A stretch of DNA of 64,000 bases from Brasilonema sennae CENA114. Its GTDB lineage: Bacteria; Cyanobacteriota; Cyanobacteriia; Cyanobacteriales; Nostocaceae. The stretch is from positions 496,001-560,000 of the forward strand of contig NZ_CP030118.1 of the NCBI RefSeq assembly GCF_006968745.1, read 5' to 3'. Shown one piece after another: positions 34,866 through 43,307 of this stretch. The notes beneath the pieces were generated by a model, which was not told the DNA's origin, searched no databases, and worked only from the letters and a program-made list of their open reading frames with translations. Position 1 is the stretch's first letter, and every line of letters begins with the position of its first letter. The position numbers and the translations under genes were made by a program.

Positions 34866-35420
34866 ATGATGAAACTAATTGCACCTGAAACAACACTTGA
34901 AATTTCACGGCTGTTGCTTGAGCCACTGGTGGAATCTCATGCAGCACATATCTACAGGCAATTGCAGGATGAAAGCCTTTATCAGTTTATCCCACAGGAG
35001 CCTCCCATATCATTGCAAGTTTTGCAGACTCGATATCGCGCGCTATCTTCAAGGCTTTCTCCTGACGGGCAAGAAGTATGGCTGAATTGGGCTATTCGTC
35101 TTCGCCAATTTGGAACATATATTGGAACATTGCAAGCAACAGTATATGCCAATCAAATAGCTGCAATCGCCTACATGATCTTCCCATCATTCTGGCAACA
35201 AGGTTATGCAAAGGAAGGATGTTTACGACTGCTCAATCATCTTTTCAACGATTATCAAGTTAAGATTGTGGCAGCCCAGATTGACACTCGTAACGTCGCA
35301 TCCATTGAACTCATTAAATCACTTGGTTTTAAGTACGTGTCCACAAAAGAAAACGCGGACTTTTTTAAAGGATGTGTCAGCCATGAGTATCGATATGAAT
35401 GTATGTCGTCTTCTACTTAA
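34866..35420 (+). CDS. GNAT family N-acetyltransferase (RimJ/RimL-like)
   Basis: A 184-residue GNAT protein of the RimJ/RimL type that acetylates an N-terminus, amino group or small molecule with acetyl-CoA. Recognisable parts are ISRLLLEPLVESHAAHIYRQL, IGTLQATVYANQIAAIAYMI, FWQQGYAKEGCLRLLNHLF (CoA-binding region), and IDTRNVASIELIKSLGFKYV. I chose the ATG at 34866 over the GTG at 34821, because the first codons of the longer frame overlap the decayed vapB repeat. It lies between two copies of the vapB 5' region. Confidence 0.8.
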   Translation: MMKLIAPETTLEISRLLLEPLVESHAAHIYRQLQDESLYQFIPQEPPISLQVLQTRYRALSSRLSPDGQEVWLNWAIRLRQFGTYIGTLQATVYANQIAAIAYMIFPSFWQQGYAKEGCLRLLNHLFNDYQVKIVAAQIDTRNVASIELIKSLGFKYVSTKENADFFKGCVSHEYRYECMSSST

Positions 35421-35518
35421 CTCACTCATCTACCAGTTCGATAAACTAAACTGAAGTTGTTGCATCAAACAACCAATTTTTGATGTAAGCATTAATTAGG
35501 AACTTAGAGGTAACAACC

Positions 35519-35740
35519 ATGCAAGAAATAACTCTCGCTGAAGCATCTAAAAATTTCTCTGAATTAATTGAAGCAGTCATGAGTGGTGAAGAAGTAGTCA
35601 TTACAAAAGATAATCAGCCTGTTGTTAAACTAACTCCTGTATCGCCTGAACGTCGTTCGCTGTTTGGGAGTGCTAAAGGCTTGATTACAGTATCAGATGA
35701 TTTTGATGAACCGCTAGAAGACTTTAAGGATTATATGTAA
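35519..35740 (+). CDS. VapB-type (Phd/YefM fold) antitoxin
   Basis: A 73-residue antitoxin: MQEITLAEASKNFSELIEAV, then SGEEVVITKDNQPVVKLTPV, the Phd/YefM N-terminal fold that binds its own promoter. The C-terminal FDEPLEDFKDYM tail is the toxin-neutralising segment. The stop overlaps the toxin start (TAATG), the usual coupling of type II toxin-antitoxin pairs. AGGTAACAACC lies before the ATG. Confidence 0.9.
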   Translation: MQEITLAEASKNFSELIEAVMSGEEVVITKDNQPVVKLTPVSPERRSLFGSAKGLITVSDDFDEPLEDFKDYM

Positions 35741-36126
35741 TGAGGCTGCTGCTGGACACTCACACATTTCTTTGGTTTTTTACAGGCAATACAAAAATCA
35801 GCAACCAAGTAAGGGTGCTAATCGAGAATGAGGATAACGAAAAGCTGCTCAGTACAGCTAGTCTCTGGGAGATGGCGATTAAACAAAGTACAGGCAAGCT
35901 GAGTTTTCATCTGCCATTTGAGGTGTTTATCACACAGCAACTCAGTCTTAATGACTTCAATGTACTGGACATCAATCTCAACCACCTTTCTGTTGTTGCA
36001 ACGCTACCGCTTTACCATAGAGATCCATTTGACAGACTTTTCATTTCACAATCTATTGTTGAAAAAATACCTATATTGAGTATTGATTCAGCCTTTGATG
36101 CCTATCCTATTGAACGGCTGTGGTAG
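35740..36126 (+). CDS. VapC-type PIN-domain toxin
   Basis: A 128-residue PIN-domain ribonuclease. The acidic residues expected of the active site are present: D in RLLLDTHTFLWF, E in ASLWEMAIKQ, D in HRDPFDRLFI, and D near the end in SIDSAFDAYP. VapC toxins cleave tRNA or rRNA when free of VapB. The start codon overlaps the antitoxin stop by one base. The pair looks intact. Confidence 0.9.
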   Translation: MRLLLDTHTFLWFFTGNTKISNQVRVLIENEDNEKLLSTASLWEMAIKQSTGKLSFHLPFEVFITQQLSLNDFNVLDINLNHLSVVATLPLYHRDPFDRLFISQSIVEKIPILSIDSAFDAYPIERLW

Positions 36127-36174
36127 GCAATAGTTATTAAAGATATTTTAGAAAAAATTATATAAGGAGTTGCT

Positions 36175-37581
36175 ATGTTGCACGATCCAAATCAAATGAC
36201 ACTGTTTCCTAAATTGCCAGATGATGCTTTGGAGGAAATGAAGCAGTTTGGTACTGAGATAGAACTTAAGATAGGCGATGTGCTGTTTAGTGAAGGCGAT
36301 TCAAACTATCATTTTTGTGTTGTCTTAGAAGGTCAAATTGAAGTCACTAAGCAAGTGGGCGTTGAAACGCAAGTGCTGGTTGTTCATCGTCGGGGCGACT
36401 TCATGGGTGAACTTTCGATGCTAACAGGTTCAAATGCTATTGCTAATGCTTATGCGATCGCACCCAGTCGCGTTTTACAAATAGACATTGAAACATTTAG
36501 ACATATGCTTATTAAATGTTCGCCGATTGCTGACGTGATTCTCACCGCAATGGCAGGACGAACCAAAGAGGTGCAAGCGCAGCTACGACAGCAAGAAAAA
36601 ATGGCAGCACTGGGTAAAATGTCTGCAGGATTGGCACACGAATTGAATAATCCAGGGGCTGCGGCGAAAAGGGCGGCGAGCCTTCTGTGCGAAAATTTTC
36701 AAAATTTACAAACTCTAGCTTTACAGCTGAATTTAGTATCTAAAGAACAAGTAAAATTCATTACTGATATTCAAGCTCAAGCAACACAACACGCCATCCA
36801 CTCTCCTAAACTTGACCCTCTAACGTGTAGTGATAAAGAAGACGAAGTGACAGAATGGTTGGAAGACCATGATATTAATAATAGTTGGAAATTTGCCCCC
36901 ACATTTGTCAACGCTGGATTAGACATAGAAAAGCTGGATACTCTTGCTGACAACGTCCCAATTGACTGTCTTGAGCATGTTCTTAAATGGCTTGACGCGA
37001 CACTTTCATCTTTTGGGTTGATTCATGAAATTGAGCAAAGTACCACTCGCATTTCTGAGTTAGTGAAAGCTATTAAGGGCTATTCCTATATGGATCAAGC
37101 CCCTCTACAAGAAATAGATATCCATGACGGAATTGAAAATACTTTACTCATTCTCCATCATTGCCTGAAAAAAGGAATTATTGTTAATCGAGAATTTGAC
37201 CGCACTCTGCCAAAAATTTGTGTTTATGCTGGTGAACTAAACCAAGTCTGGACAAATTTAATTGATAATGCCATATATGCCATGAAAGGTAAAGGCGATT
37301 TGACAATTCGTACTTATAGAGAAAATAACTGTCTTGTTGTCGAAATAACTGATACAGGGGCAGGTATTCCACCAGCAATTCAATCGCGAATTTTTGAACC
37401 ATTTTTTACAACGAAAGAAGTCGGAAAAGGCACTGGGCTGGGTTTAGAAATTGCTTATCGTATTATTGTTAACAAACATCATGGTGACATCCATTTTGAA
37501 TCTCAACCGGGGAATACATGCTTTCGAGTACGTTTACCGATTTCAGCAGTGAATCGTTCATGTCAAGGGGTTTCTGAGTAG
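36175..37581 (+). CDS. Cyclic-nucleotide-domain sensor histidine kinase (paralogue 1)
   Basis: A 468-residue soluble kinase with no transmembrane segment. Residues about 8-130 form a cNMP-binding beta-roll (FSEGDSNYHFCVVLEGQIEV, GDFMGELSMLTGS). The HisKA region carries the phospho-acceptor His in SAGLAHELNNPGAA (about 164), and the C-terminal HATPase shows N box LNQVWTNLIDNAI, G1 ITDTGAGIP, and G2 GKGTGLGLEIAY. It resembles the second kinase at 38394-39794 throughout. No response regulator is adjacent. The ligand of the cNMP domain is unproven. Confidence 0.9.
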   Translation: MLHDPNQMTLFPKLPDDALEEMKQFGTEIELKIGDVLFSEGDSNYHFCVVLEGQIEVTKQVGVETQVLVVHRRGDFMGELSMLTGSNAIANAYAIAPSRVLQIDIETFRHMLIKCSPIADVILTAMAGRTKEVQAQLRQQEKMAALGKMSAGLAHELNNPGAAAKRAASLLCENFQNLQTLALQLNLVSKEQVKFITDIQAQATQHAIHSPKLDPLTCSDKEDEVTEWLEDHDINNSWKFAPTFVNAGLDIEKLDTLADNVPIDCLEHVLKWLDATLSSFGLIHEIEQSTTRISELVKAIKGYSYMDQAPLQEIDIHDGIENTLLILHHCLKKGIIVNREFDRTLPKICVYAGELNQVWTNLIDNAIYAMKGKGDLTIRTYRENNCLVVEITDTGAGIPPAIQSRIFEPFFTTKEVGKGTGLGLEIAYRIIVNKHHGDIHFESQPGNTCFRVRLPISAVNRSCQGVSE

Positions 37582-37608
37582 AATTTTTACTAGGATTGAC
37601 TGCAAGAT

Positions 37609-38148
37609 ATGACTGAGATTTTCCAAACACAGCGCCTAATTATCCGTCAGTGGAGTCCTGAAGCTGATGCTGCACAAGCCTTGGAAATTTACGGGGATCC
37701 AGACGTGATGTGCTTTCTTAGTGGAAAACCTGAGGAGAGTGAACAGACTCAACGGGCAAGTTTGCAACGAGTGATTGAACGCTATGCCCAACTCAATAAT
37801 GGCACTGGCGCTTGGGCAATTATTCAAAAGCAAATCGGAGAAATTGTAGGAACTATCCTGTTAAAAACACTACCTGATAATCAGGGCAAACCAACCCAAG
37901 ATTATGAAGTGGGTTGGCACTTAAAAAAAGCAGCTTGGGGCAAAGGTTATGCGACAGAAGCTGCACGAGGTGCTATTGAATATGGATTTAATCTTCTTAA
38001 ATTACCAGTCATTTATGCGGTGGTGAAGCCTGAAAATTATAATTCAATTCGGGTAGCTCAACGGCTTGGCATGATACCAATGGGTCGCACTCACAAATAT
38101 TACGGTGTTGAATTAGAGTTATTTAAACTAGATGCAGAACATAAATAG
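37609..38148 (+). CDS. GNAT family N-acetyltransferase (RimJ/RimL-like)
   Basis: A 179-residue acetyltransferase: TQRLIIRQWSPEADAAQALE, GAWAIIQKQIGEIVGTILL, VGWHLKKAAWGKGYATEAA (CoA pyrophosphate loop), and VVKPENYNSIRVAQRLGM. It sits between two paralogous histidine kinases, 27 bases after the first, so it is probably cotranscribed with it. Substrate unknown. It is not closely similar to the GNAT gene at 34866. Confidence 0.88.
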   Translation: MTEIFQTQRLIIRQWSPEADAAQALEIYGDPDVMCFLSGKPEESEQTQRASLQRVIERYAQLNNGTGAWAIIQKQIGEIVGTILLKTLPDNQGKPTQDYEVGWHLKKAAWGKGYATEAARGAIEYGFNLLKLPVIYAVVKPENYNSIRVAQRLGMIPMGRTHKYYGVELELFKLDAEHK

Positions 38149-38393
38149 AACATTTGTTGTTAGTGCATTTAGTTTCTTCTTTCAAACTAAAACCTAATTT
38201 GTTCATTGAAAGAATAAAAGAGGTAGCAAAATTAATTTGAAATGAGTTACTTAACAAGTTATTTAAAACAGTGCTTTAGCTATTACAGTGCTTTTTATTT
38301 GCATCAAGTACAAACCACTTGATAGGGGCACAGCAATGCTGTGTCCCTACAGCACTGTTCTGTGTTGTTCTACTTACAAATTAAAGGTGTATC

Positions 38394-39794
38394 ATGCTTG
38401 ATATTGAAACTTTACGCCAAGTTCCTCTGTTTTCCAAATTACCAAGTGAACGGTTGCAATGGCTACTTGAACAGGGTACAGAAGTATGGCGAGAACCGGG
38501 AGAAATTCATCGCCGCGAAGGTGAACCTGCTGACCATGTTTTCATACTGCTAGAAGGTCAAATTCGGATTATGCAGAAGGTTGGCAATCAAGAGATTTTG
38601 TTGACGATTTATGAACCCAAAACGCTGTTTGGTGAATTACCCGTTTTAATGGGTCATACACATTTCTGGGCTAGCAGTCGTGCTGTGACTCGTAGCCATA
38701 TTTTGGACGTGCCAAACCAGGTATTTTGGGAAATGCTTTCGAGTTGTACTTGTGTGATGACTGAGATTCTCCGCACAATGGCAGAACGCTTACAAGCTGT
38801 GCAGACGATATCACAGCACAGAGAAAAACTAGTAGCATTAGGGACTTTGGCAGCCGGATTAGCACACGAGTTGAATAACCCTGCTTCAGCTTGTCGTAGA
38901 GCTGTGGGACAATTACGCCAAACTAGGCAGGTGTTGCAGCCTTTGACGGTAAAGTTGAATCAAAAACAAATGACTTGCGACCAAAAAGCGTTTGTTGCTA
39001 AATTGCAGCAAGATGCCATCGCCCGTGCCAAAACAGCAGCCAGACTTGATCCGTTAACGCAAAGCGATCGCGAGGATGAAGTGATGCAATGGCTAGAAGC
39101 ACACAACGTTGGTAACAGCTGGAAACTTGCTCCCAACCTGGTGACAGCAGGACTCGATATCGAATGGCTGGAAAATGTTAAGAAAAATATCGGTGAATTG
39201 TTACTTGGTAATGTCCTAACTTGGACAGAGATAACGTTACAAGAATGGGGTTTGTTAGATGAACTTGACCATTGTACAACCCGAATCTCTACCTTAGTTG
39301 ATGCTGTCAAAGATTACTCTTACATGGATCGGGCACCTTTACAGGAAATAAACGTACATGAGGGTATCGAAAGTACTCTCACCATTTTGAATCACAAGTT
39401 AAAGCATAGTCATGTGACGGTTACGCGAGAGTATGACTGCGAAGTGCCGTTAATCACTGCCTACGGTAGAGAACTCAATCAAGTCTGGACAAATTTAATT
39501 GATAACGCCATTGATGCTATTAATGGACAAGGTGGTCAAATCTGGATTCGTACGAATTGCGAAAGCGACTTTTTGCTCGTAGAAATTGCTGATAATGGTG
39601 CAGGAATTCCTCCCGAGGTTCAGTCTCACATTTTTGAGCCATTTTTTACAACAAAAGGAGTCGGTGAGGGGACTGGGTTAGGTTTGCACATTATTTACCG
39701 GATTGTTGTAGAACAGCATCTGGGTGATATTCGGGTGTTATCTCAACCGGGAAATACAAGGTTTCAGGTGCGGTTACCAATTAATTTGTCATAA
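38394..39794 (+). CDS. Cyclic-nucleotide-domain sensor histidine kinase (paralogue 2)
   Basis: A 466-residue paralogue of the kinase at 36175, with the same architecture: N-terminal cNMP-binding domain (REGEPADHVFILLEGQIRIM, KTLFGELPVLMGH), phospho-acceptor His in AAGLAHELNNPASA (about 157), a linker with DPLTQSDREDEVMQWLEAHN, and HATPase with N box LNQVWTNLIDNAID, G1 IADNGAGIP and G2 GEGTGLGLHIIYR. The two kinases flank the GNAT gene, consistent with a tandem duplication around or before its insertion. No cognate regulator adjacent. Confidence 0.9.
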   Translation: MLDIETLRQVPLFSKLPSERLQWLLEQGTEVWREPGEIHRREGEPADHVFILLEGQIRIMQKVGNQEILLTIYEPKTLFGELPVLMGHTHFWASSRAVTRSHILDVPNQVFWEMLSSCTCVMTEILRTMAERLQAVQTISQHREKLVALGTLAAGLAHELNNPASACRRAVGQLRQTRQVLQPLTVKLNQKQMTCDQKAFVAKLQQDAIARAKTAARLDPLTQSDREDEVMQWLEAHNVGNSWKLAPNLVTAGLDIEWLENVKKNIGELLLGNVLTWTEITLQEWGLLDELDHCTTRISTLVDAVKDYSYMDRAPLQEINVHEGIESTLTILNHKLKHSHVTVTREYDCEVPLITAYGRELNQVWTNLIDNAIDAINGQGGQIWIRTNCESDFLLVEIADNGAGIPPEVQSHIFEPFFTTKGVGEGTGLGLHIIYRIVVEQHLGDIRVLSQPGNTRFQVRLPINLS

Positions 39795-39803
39795 AAAAGA
39801 AAA

Positions 39804-39830
39804 TAGAGACGCATAAATCAAGCGTCTCTA
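39804..39830. terminator. 9-bp hairpin after kinase paralogue 2
   Basis: TAGAGACGC / GCGTCTCTA with a 9-base loop, ten bases after the stop codon. No T-run follows it, so termination is possible but not certain. The remaining gap to hisA (39831-40177) holds an ACCGGC-tacaa-GCCGGT hairpin (40102-40118) and no gene. Confidence 0.55.
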
Positions 39831-40177
39831 GAGAGGAAACCCATAAACTGTCGAAAAGAAAAATTCAAAATAAAAATTGAAAGATTAAAAAAAATATTAT
39901 TTAGTTAGACATTTTACTCTCATCAGTGAACTTTTATTGTTATTGTTGTTGGAATTTTGGTTGGAATCTGGTAGTACCAGGGTTTTTTGCGTGGTTTACC
40001 TCTAGTAAGAAGTGTTTGACGAGCATATTCACAACTGAATGATTGCTTACAACTTGAGATACACGACTCAAAATTACCATTCCGGAAAATTTCAAAAAAT
40101 AACCGGCTACAAGCCGGTAAAAATTTTGGAACAACAAAGGTGCTACGGTGTGTCTCTACACCAGGGAGTAGAAAACA

Positions 40178-40951
40178 TTAGGCAAACGCTGAAAAATCTA
40201 TATTGGGCGGAATATCCTGAATACGCCCTTGACCGACAGCACGCAATGCTTCTCTAAGAGAAACATCCCCTGTATACAGCGCACGACCAACAATCACACC
40301 AGTCACACCTTGTGATTCTAGCGCCAACAGACTCAGCAAATCGGTAACAGAACTCACACCACCAGAAGCAATGATCGGAATAGAAATTGTCGCCGCGAGC
40401 GATCGCAATGCTTCCATATTTGGTCCAGAAAGTGTACCATCACGATGGATATCAGTGTAGATAATGGCTGCGGCTCCCAATTCTTGCATCTGTACAGCCA
40501 GTTGAGTTGCTAAAACTTCAGAGGTTTCTTGCCACCCCCGAGTTGCTACCATTCCATTACGAGCATCAATACCAATAACAATCTGCTGTGGAAATTCTTG
40601 ACAGAGTTGTTGTACAAGCTGGGGTTGTTCTACGGCGATGGTTCCCAAAATAATGCGTTGTACGCCTATGTTGAGTAGCTGTTCTACACGATCGCGATCG
40701 CGCACTCCTCCACCAACTTGAATAGATACCGACACAGCTTGAGCGATCGCTTCAATTGCTGGCAAGTTTACTAATGTACCTGTTTTCGCCCCATCCAAAT
40801 CGACGATGTGTAATCTGGTGGCTCCCTGTTCTACCCACTGCTTTGCAACTTCAACTGGGTTGTCGCTGAAAACTTGCGATTGTTGATAATCTCCTTGATA
40901 AAGTCGCACACAGCGACCTTCTAGTAAATCTATCGCCGGAATTACGTCCAT
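40178..40951 (-). CDS. hisA: Phosphoribosyl-AICAR-P isomerase HisA
   Basis: HisA isomerises ProFAR to PRFAR in histidine biosynthesis through an Amadori rearrangement, in a (beta/alpha)8 barrel. The 257 residues begin [20 protein letters not shown] with the catalytic Asp in PAID, and contain [39 protein letters not shown] with the second Asp, and IIASGGVSS. The length is family-typical. It stands alone; other his genes are not in the window. Confidence 0.95.
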   Translation of the reverse strand: MDVIPAIDLLEGRCVRLYQGDYQQSQVFSDNPVEVAKQWVEQGATRLHIVDLDGAKTGTLVNLPAIEAIAQAVSVSIQVGGGVRDRDRVEQLLNIGVQRIILGTIAVEQPQLVQQLCQEFPQQIVIGIDARNGMVATRGWQETSEVLATQLAVQMQELGAAAIIYTDIHRDGTLSGPNMEALRSLAATISIPIIASGGVSSVTDLLSLLALESQGVTGVIVGRALYTGDVSLREALRAVGQGRIQDIPPNIDFSAFA

Positions 40952-41087
40952 TTATAACTTTTCCTTTTTAAACGACTCCCATCCCAGTCTAAGATGACAT
41001 ACAGCATTCAGAATCATCCCACCAAGAAATCTAGAAAATTAACTCAAGTTAGTATAGAGAAACAGGAAATTCCCAAAACTTGTTGCT

Positions 41088-41831
41088 ATGGCTTGTGCTT
41101 CTTTCCGCTTTTATGCAGAGTTGAATGACTTTTTACCATCGCATAGAAAGGAGATGAAAATAGCTCATATCTTTACTGAAAGAGCTTCCATTAAAGATAT
41201 GATTGAATCTTTAGGTATTCCCCATCCAGAAGTAGATGGTATTGAAGTTAATGGAATATCGGTAGATTTTTCTTACATTGTCCAAGATGGAGATATCATC
41301 GATGTTTACCCAATTTCTACCACAGATAGAGGAACTTCCACTATTTCTGTCAGACCTAAACCTCTAACTATTATCCGTTTTGTTTTAGATATTCATTTAG
41401 GCAAGTTAGTAACGTCTTTACGCTTGTTAGGATTTGATACGTTATACCAAAATGATTATGAAGATAAAGAATTAGCCCACATTTCCAGTACCCAAAACCG
41501 AATTCTATTAACTCGCGATCGCGGTTTATTGATGCGGAGTGTCGTGAAATATGGATATTATGTCAGAAATACTGACCCGCCGAAACAAATTGTTGAAGTT
41601 ATGCAACGCTTTGACTTATATAAAAGAATATCACCATTTCAACGCTGTTTGCGCTGCAATGGATTATTAGAATCTGTAACCAAAGAACTAATTGTTAACC
41701 AATTGCCAGAAACTGTCAAATTATATAATCATGAATTTCATCGTTGTCAAAACTGCAATAAGATTTACTGGAAAGGTTCACATTATGAAAGATTGCAACA
41801 GTTTCTTGACTTGGTAGTAGGTAATAAGTGA
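41088..41831 (+). CDS. Ubiquitin-like/Mut7-C PIN nuclease fusion
   Basis: A 247-residue protein of the Mut7-C family. Residues about 1-80 form a beta-grasp ubiquitin-like/MoaD-like domain (FRFYAELNDFLP, VDGIEVNGISVDFSYIVQDG), and the C-terminal part is a Mut7-C PIN nuclease: FVLDIHLGKLVTSLRLLGFDT, RILLTRDRGLLMRSVV, then a zinc ribbon with CLRC and CQNC pairs. The protein is found across bacteria and is predicted to be an RNase; the substrate is unknown. A ROK kinase follows 12 bases downstream, with a GGAG site, so they are likely cotranscribed. Confidence 0.88.
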   Translation: MACASFRFYAELNDFLPSHRKEMKIAHIFTERASIKDMIESLGIPHPEVDGIEVNGISVDFSYIVQDGDIIDVYPISTTDRGTSTISVRPKPLTIIRFVLDIHLGKLVTSLRLLGFDTLYQNDYEDKELAHISSTQNRILLTRDRGLLMRSVVKYGYYVRNTDPPKQIVEVMQRFDLYKRISPFQRCLRCNGLLESVTKELIVNQLPETVKLYNHEFHRCQNCNKIYWKGSHYERLQQFLDLVVGNK

Positions 41832-41843
41832 TGGAGAAAAACT

Positions 41844-42887
41844 GTGACATTAATATTAGCGCTTGATTTTGGTGGAACAAAGTTAGCAGCAGCGACAGTC
41901 CATACAGGTTCTAAGCAATGGCTGAGATATGAGCGTCGTCTTTCACCAGCAAATGCAAATGCTGACACTGATTTAGAAATTATGCGCTCTGTTATCAACT
42001 CTTTACTAAAGGGAGCGAAACCAGAAGCTATTGGTGTAAGTTTTGGGGGACCAGTGGACGCAACAACAGGGAAAGTTCGACTATCCCACCATGTCGTTGG
42101 ATGGGAGAATGTTCCGTTGCGCGACTTGTTAGAGGAAGAATTTGGCGTTCCTGCTTATGTAGATAACGACGCGAATGTTGCTGCTTTGGGTGAGTATCGC
42201 TTTGGTGCAGGGCAAGGTTTCGACAGTCTGTTTTACATGACTGTCAGTACTGGCGTGGGGGGCGGTTGGATACTCAACGGTAAGCCTTGGCGAGGTGCTG
42301 AGGGGATGGCTGGTGAAATTGGACACATGGTGGTAGATCCTGCAGGACCTGTGTGTTTGTGTGGAAAGCGGGGATGTGTGGAGAGGTTGGCGTCGGGACC
42401 TTATATGGCGCAGGATGTGAGGGAAGTTTTGAGAAACGTTCGCGCAGCGTGTCCGGAGGACATACCGCCAAGACGAGCCAGTGCGTTGGGCGGCGCAGCC
42501 GACTTGAAGCACCTGGCGTGCCAAGGACGCCAAGACAAGAGAGGAGAGGTGTTGAGGGAGTTGGTGGGAGATAATTTGGAGTTGGTTACTGGGCAAATAG
42601 TGAGTGAGGCTGCAGCTGCTGGGGATAATTTGGCTAAGGAAATTTTGTACAGGGCTAGTTGGGCGCTGGGTGTTGGTATTGGGAATGTGGCAAATTTGAT
42701 TAACCCACAGCTGTTTGTGTTGGGTGGTGGTGTGATGAAGGCGGGTGAGGATTTTTGGCAAGTGTTGCGAAAGGTGGCGCGGGAGACGGCTTTACCTGAG
42801 GTTAATTTTGAGATCGTTTCGGCGACGCTGGGAGATGATGCACCGTTGTGGGGGGCAGTAGCTTTGGCTGAAGATGTTTTAAGGTGA
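41844..42887 (+). CDS. ROK family sugar kinase, with repeat-derived insertion
   Basis: A 347-residue ROK kinase (glucokinase/N-acetylglucosamine kinase type). ATP-phosphate motif ALDFGGTKLAAAT is at the start (GTG at 41844 after GGAG). The catalytic Asp lies in YVDNDANVAALGEY, and the ROK zinc motif reads GHMVVDPAGPVCLCGKRGCVE. Around residues 200-236, between LREVLRN and REVLRELVG, there is an extra Arg/Ala/Pro-rich stretch encoded by a palindromic repeat (42437-42550), kept in frame. Typical members are about 300 residues, so the insert explains most of the excess. Activity is probable but unproven. Confidence 0.88.
   Translation: MTLILALDFGGTKLAAATVHTGSKQWLRYERRLSPANANADTDLEIMRSVINSLLKGAKPEAIGVSFGGPVDATTGKVRLSHHVVGWENVPLRDLLEEEFGVPAYVDNDANVAALGEYRFGAGQGFDSLFYMTVSTGVGGGWILNGKPWRGAEGMAGEIGHMVVDPAGPVCLCGKRGCVERLASGPYMAQDVREVLRNVRAACPEDIPPRRASALGGAADLKHLACQGRQDKRGEVLRELVGDNLELVTGQIVSEAAAAGDNLAKEILYRASWALGVGIGNVANLINPQLFVLGGGVMKAGEDFWQVLRKVARETALPEVNFEIVSATLGDDAPLWGAVALAEDVLR
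42437..42550 (+). repeat. Palindromic repeat inserted in frame in the ROK gene
   Basis: Begins cgttcgcgcagcgtgtccg, shared with repeats at 48472-48530 and (as gttcgcgcagcgtctccg) at 25632, and continues with ggcgcagccgacttgaag and ctggcgtgccaaggacgcca. It adds roughly 35-38 codons to the kinase with no stop. Confidence 0.65.
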
Positions 42888-43307
42888 TTTGAAGCTTATT
42901 TCACGCCTAAAAGCCAATGACGTGAGTTTATTCATACCTTGTCACGAAAATTCTGATACATACTCTCCCTGCTCAAGAACTGCTTGCTCATATGTATCAA
43001 TTTTTAAGTGAAAGAGTATAATAAATGACTTTGTATACTGTGCATAAAAAGTATAATATTTTCTCTTTCAAAAGTAACATAATAGGGTTACCTTGAGTTG
43101 AAATTAGAGTGTATCAAATCAGCTAATATCAGCTTAATACTTGTATTTTCCCATTTACTTGATGTCTTTACGTCAGAATAAATTTCTATCAACGACGTTA
43201 GCGGATTCACGAATCAAATCTGTCAAAAATTTACTAAAAATTTTTGTTATTTGATATACAAAGATATATATATTAGTGAAATTGTCTTCAGTAAGAATAC
43301 ATGTTTC
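42888..43307. other. AT-rich upstream region of the tyrosinase gene
   Basis: A 420-base AT-rich interval without a credible gene. It presumably contains the tyrosinase promoter. The open frame of the tyrosinase extends to 43251, but the segment 43251-43307 has no conserved features. Confidence 0.5.
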
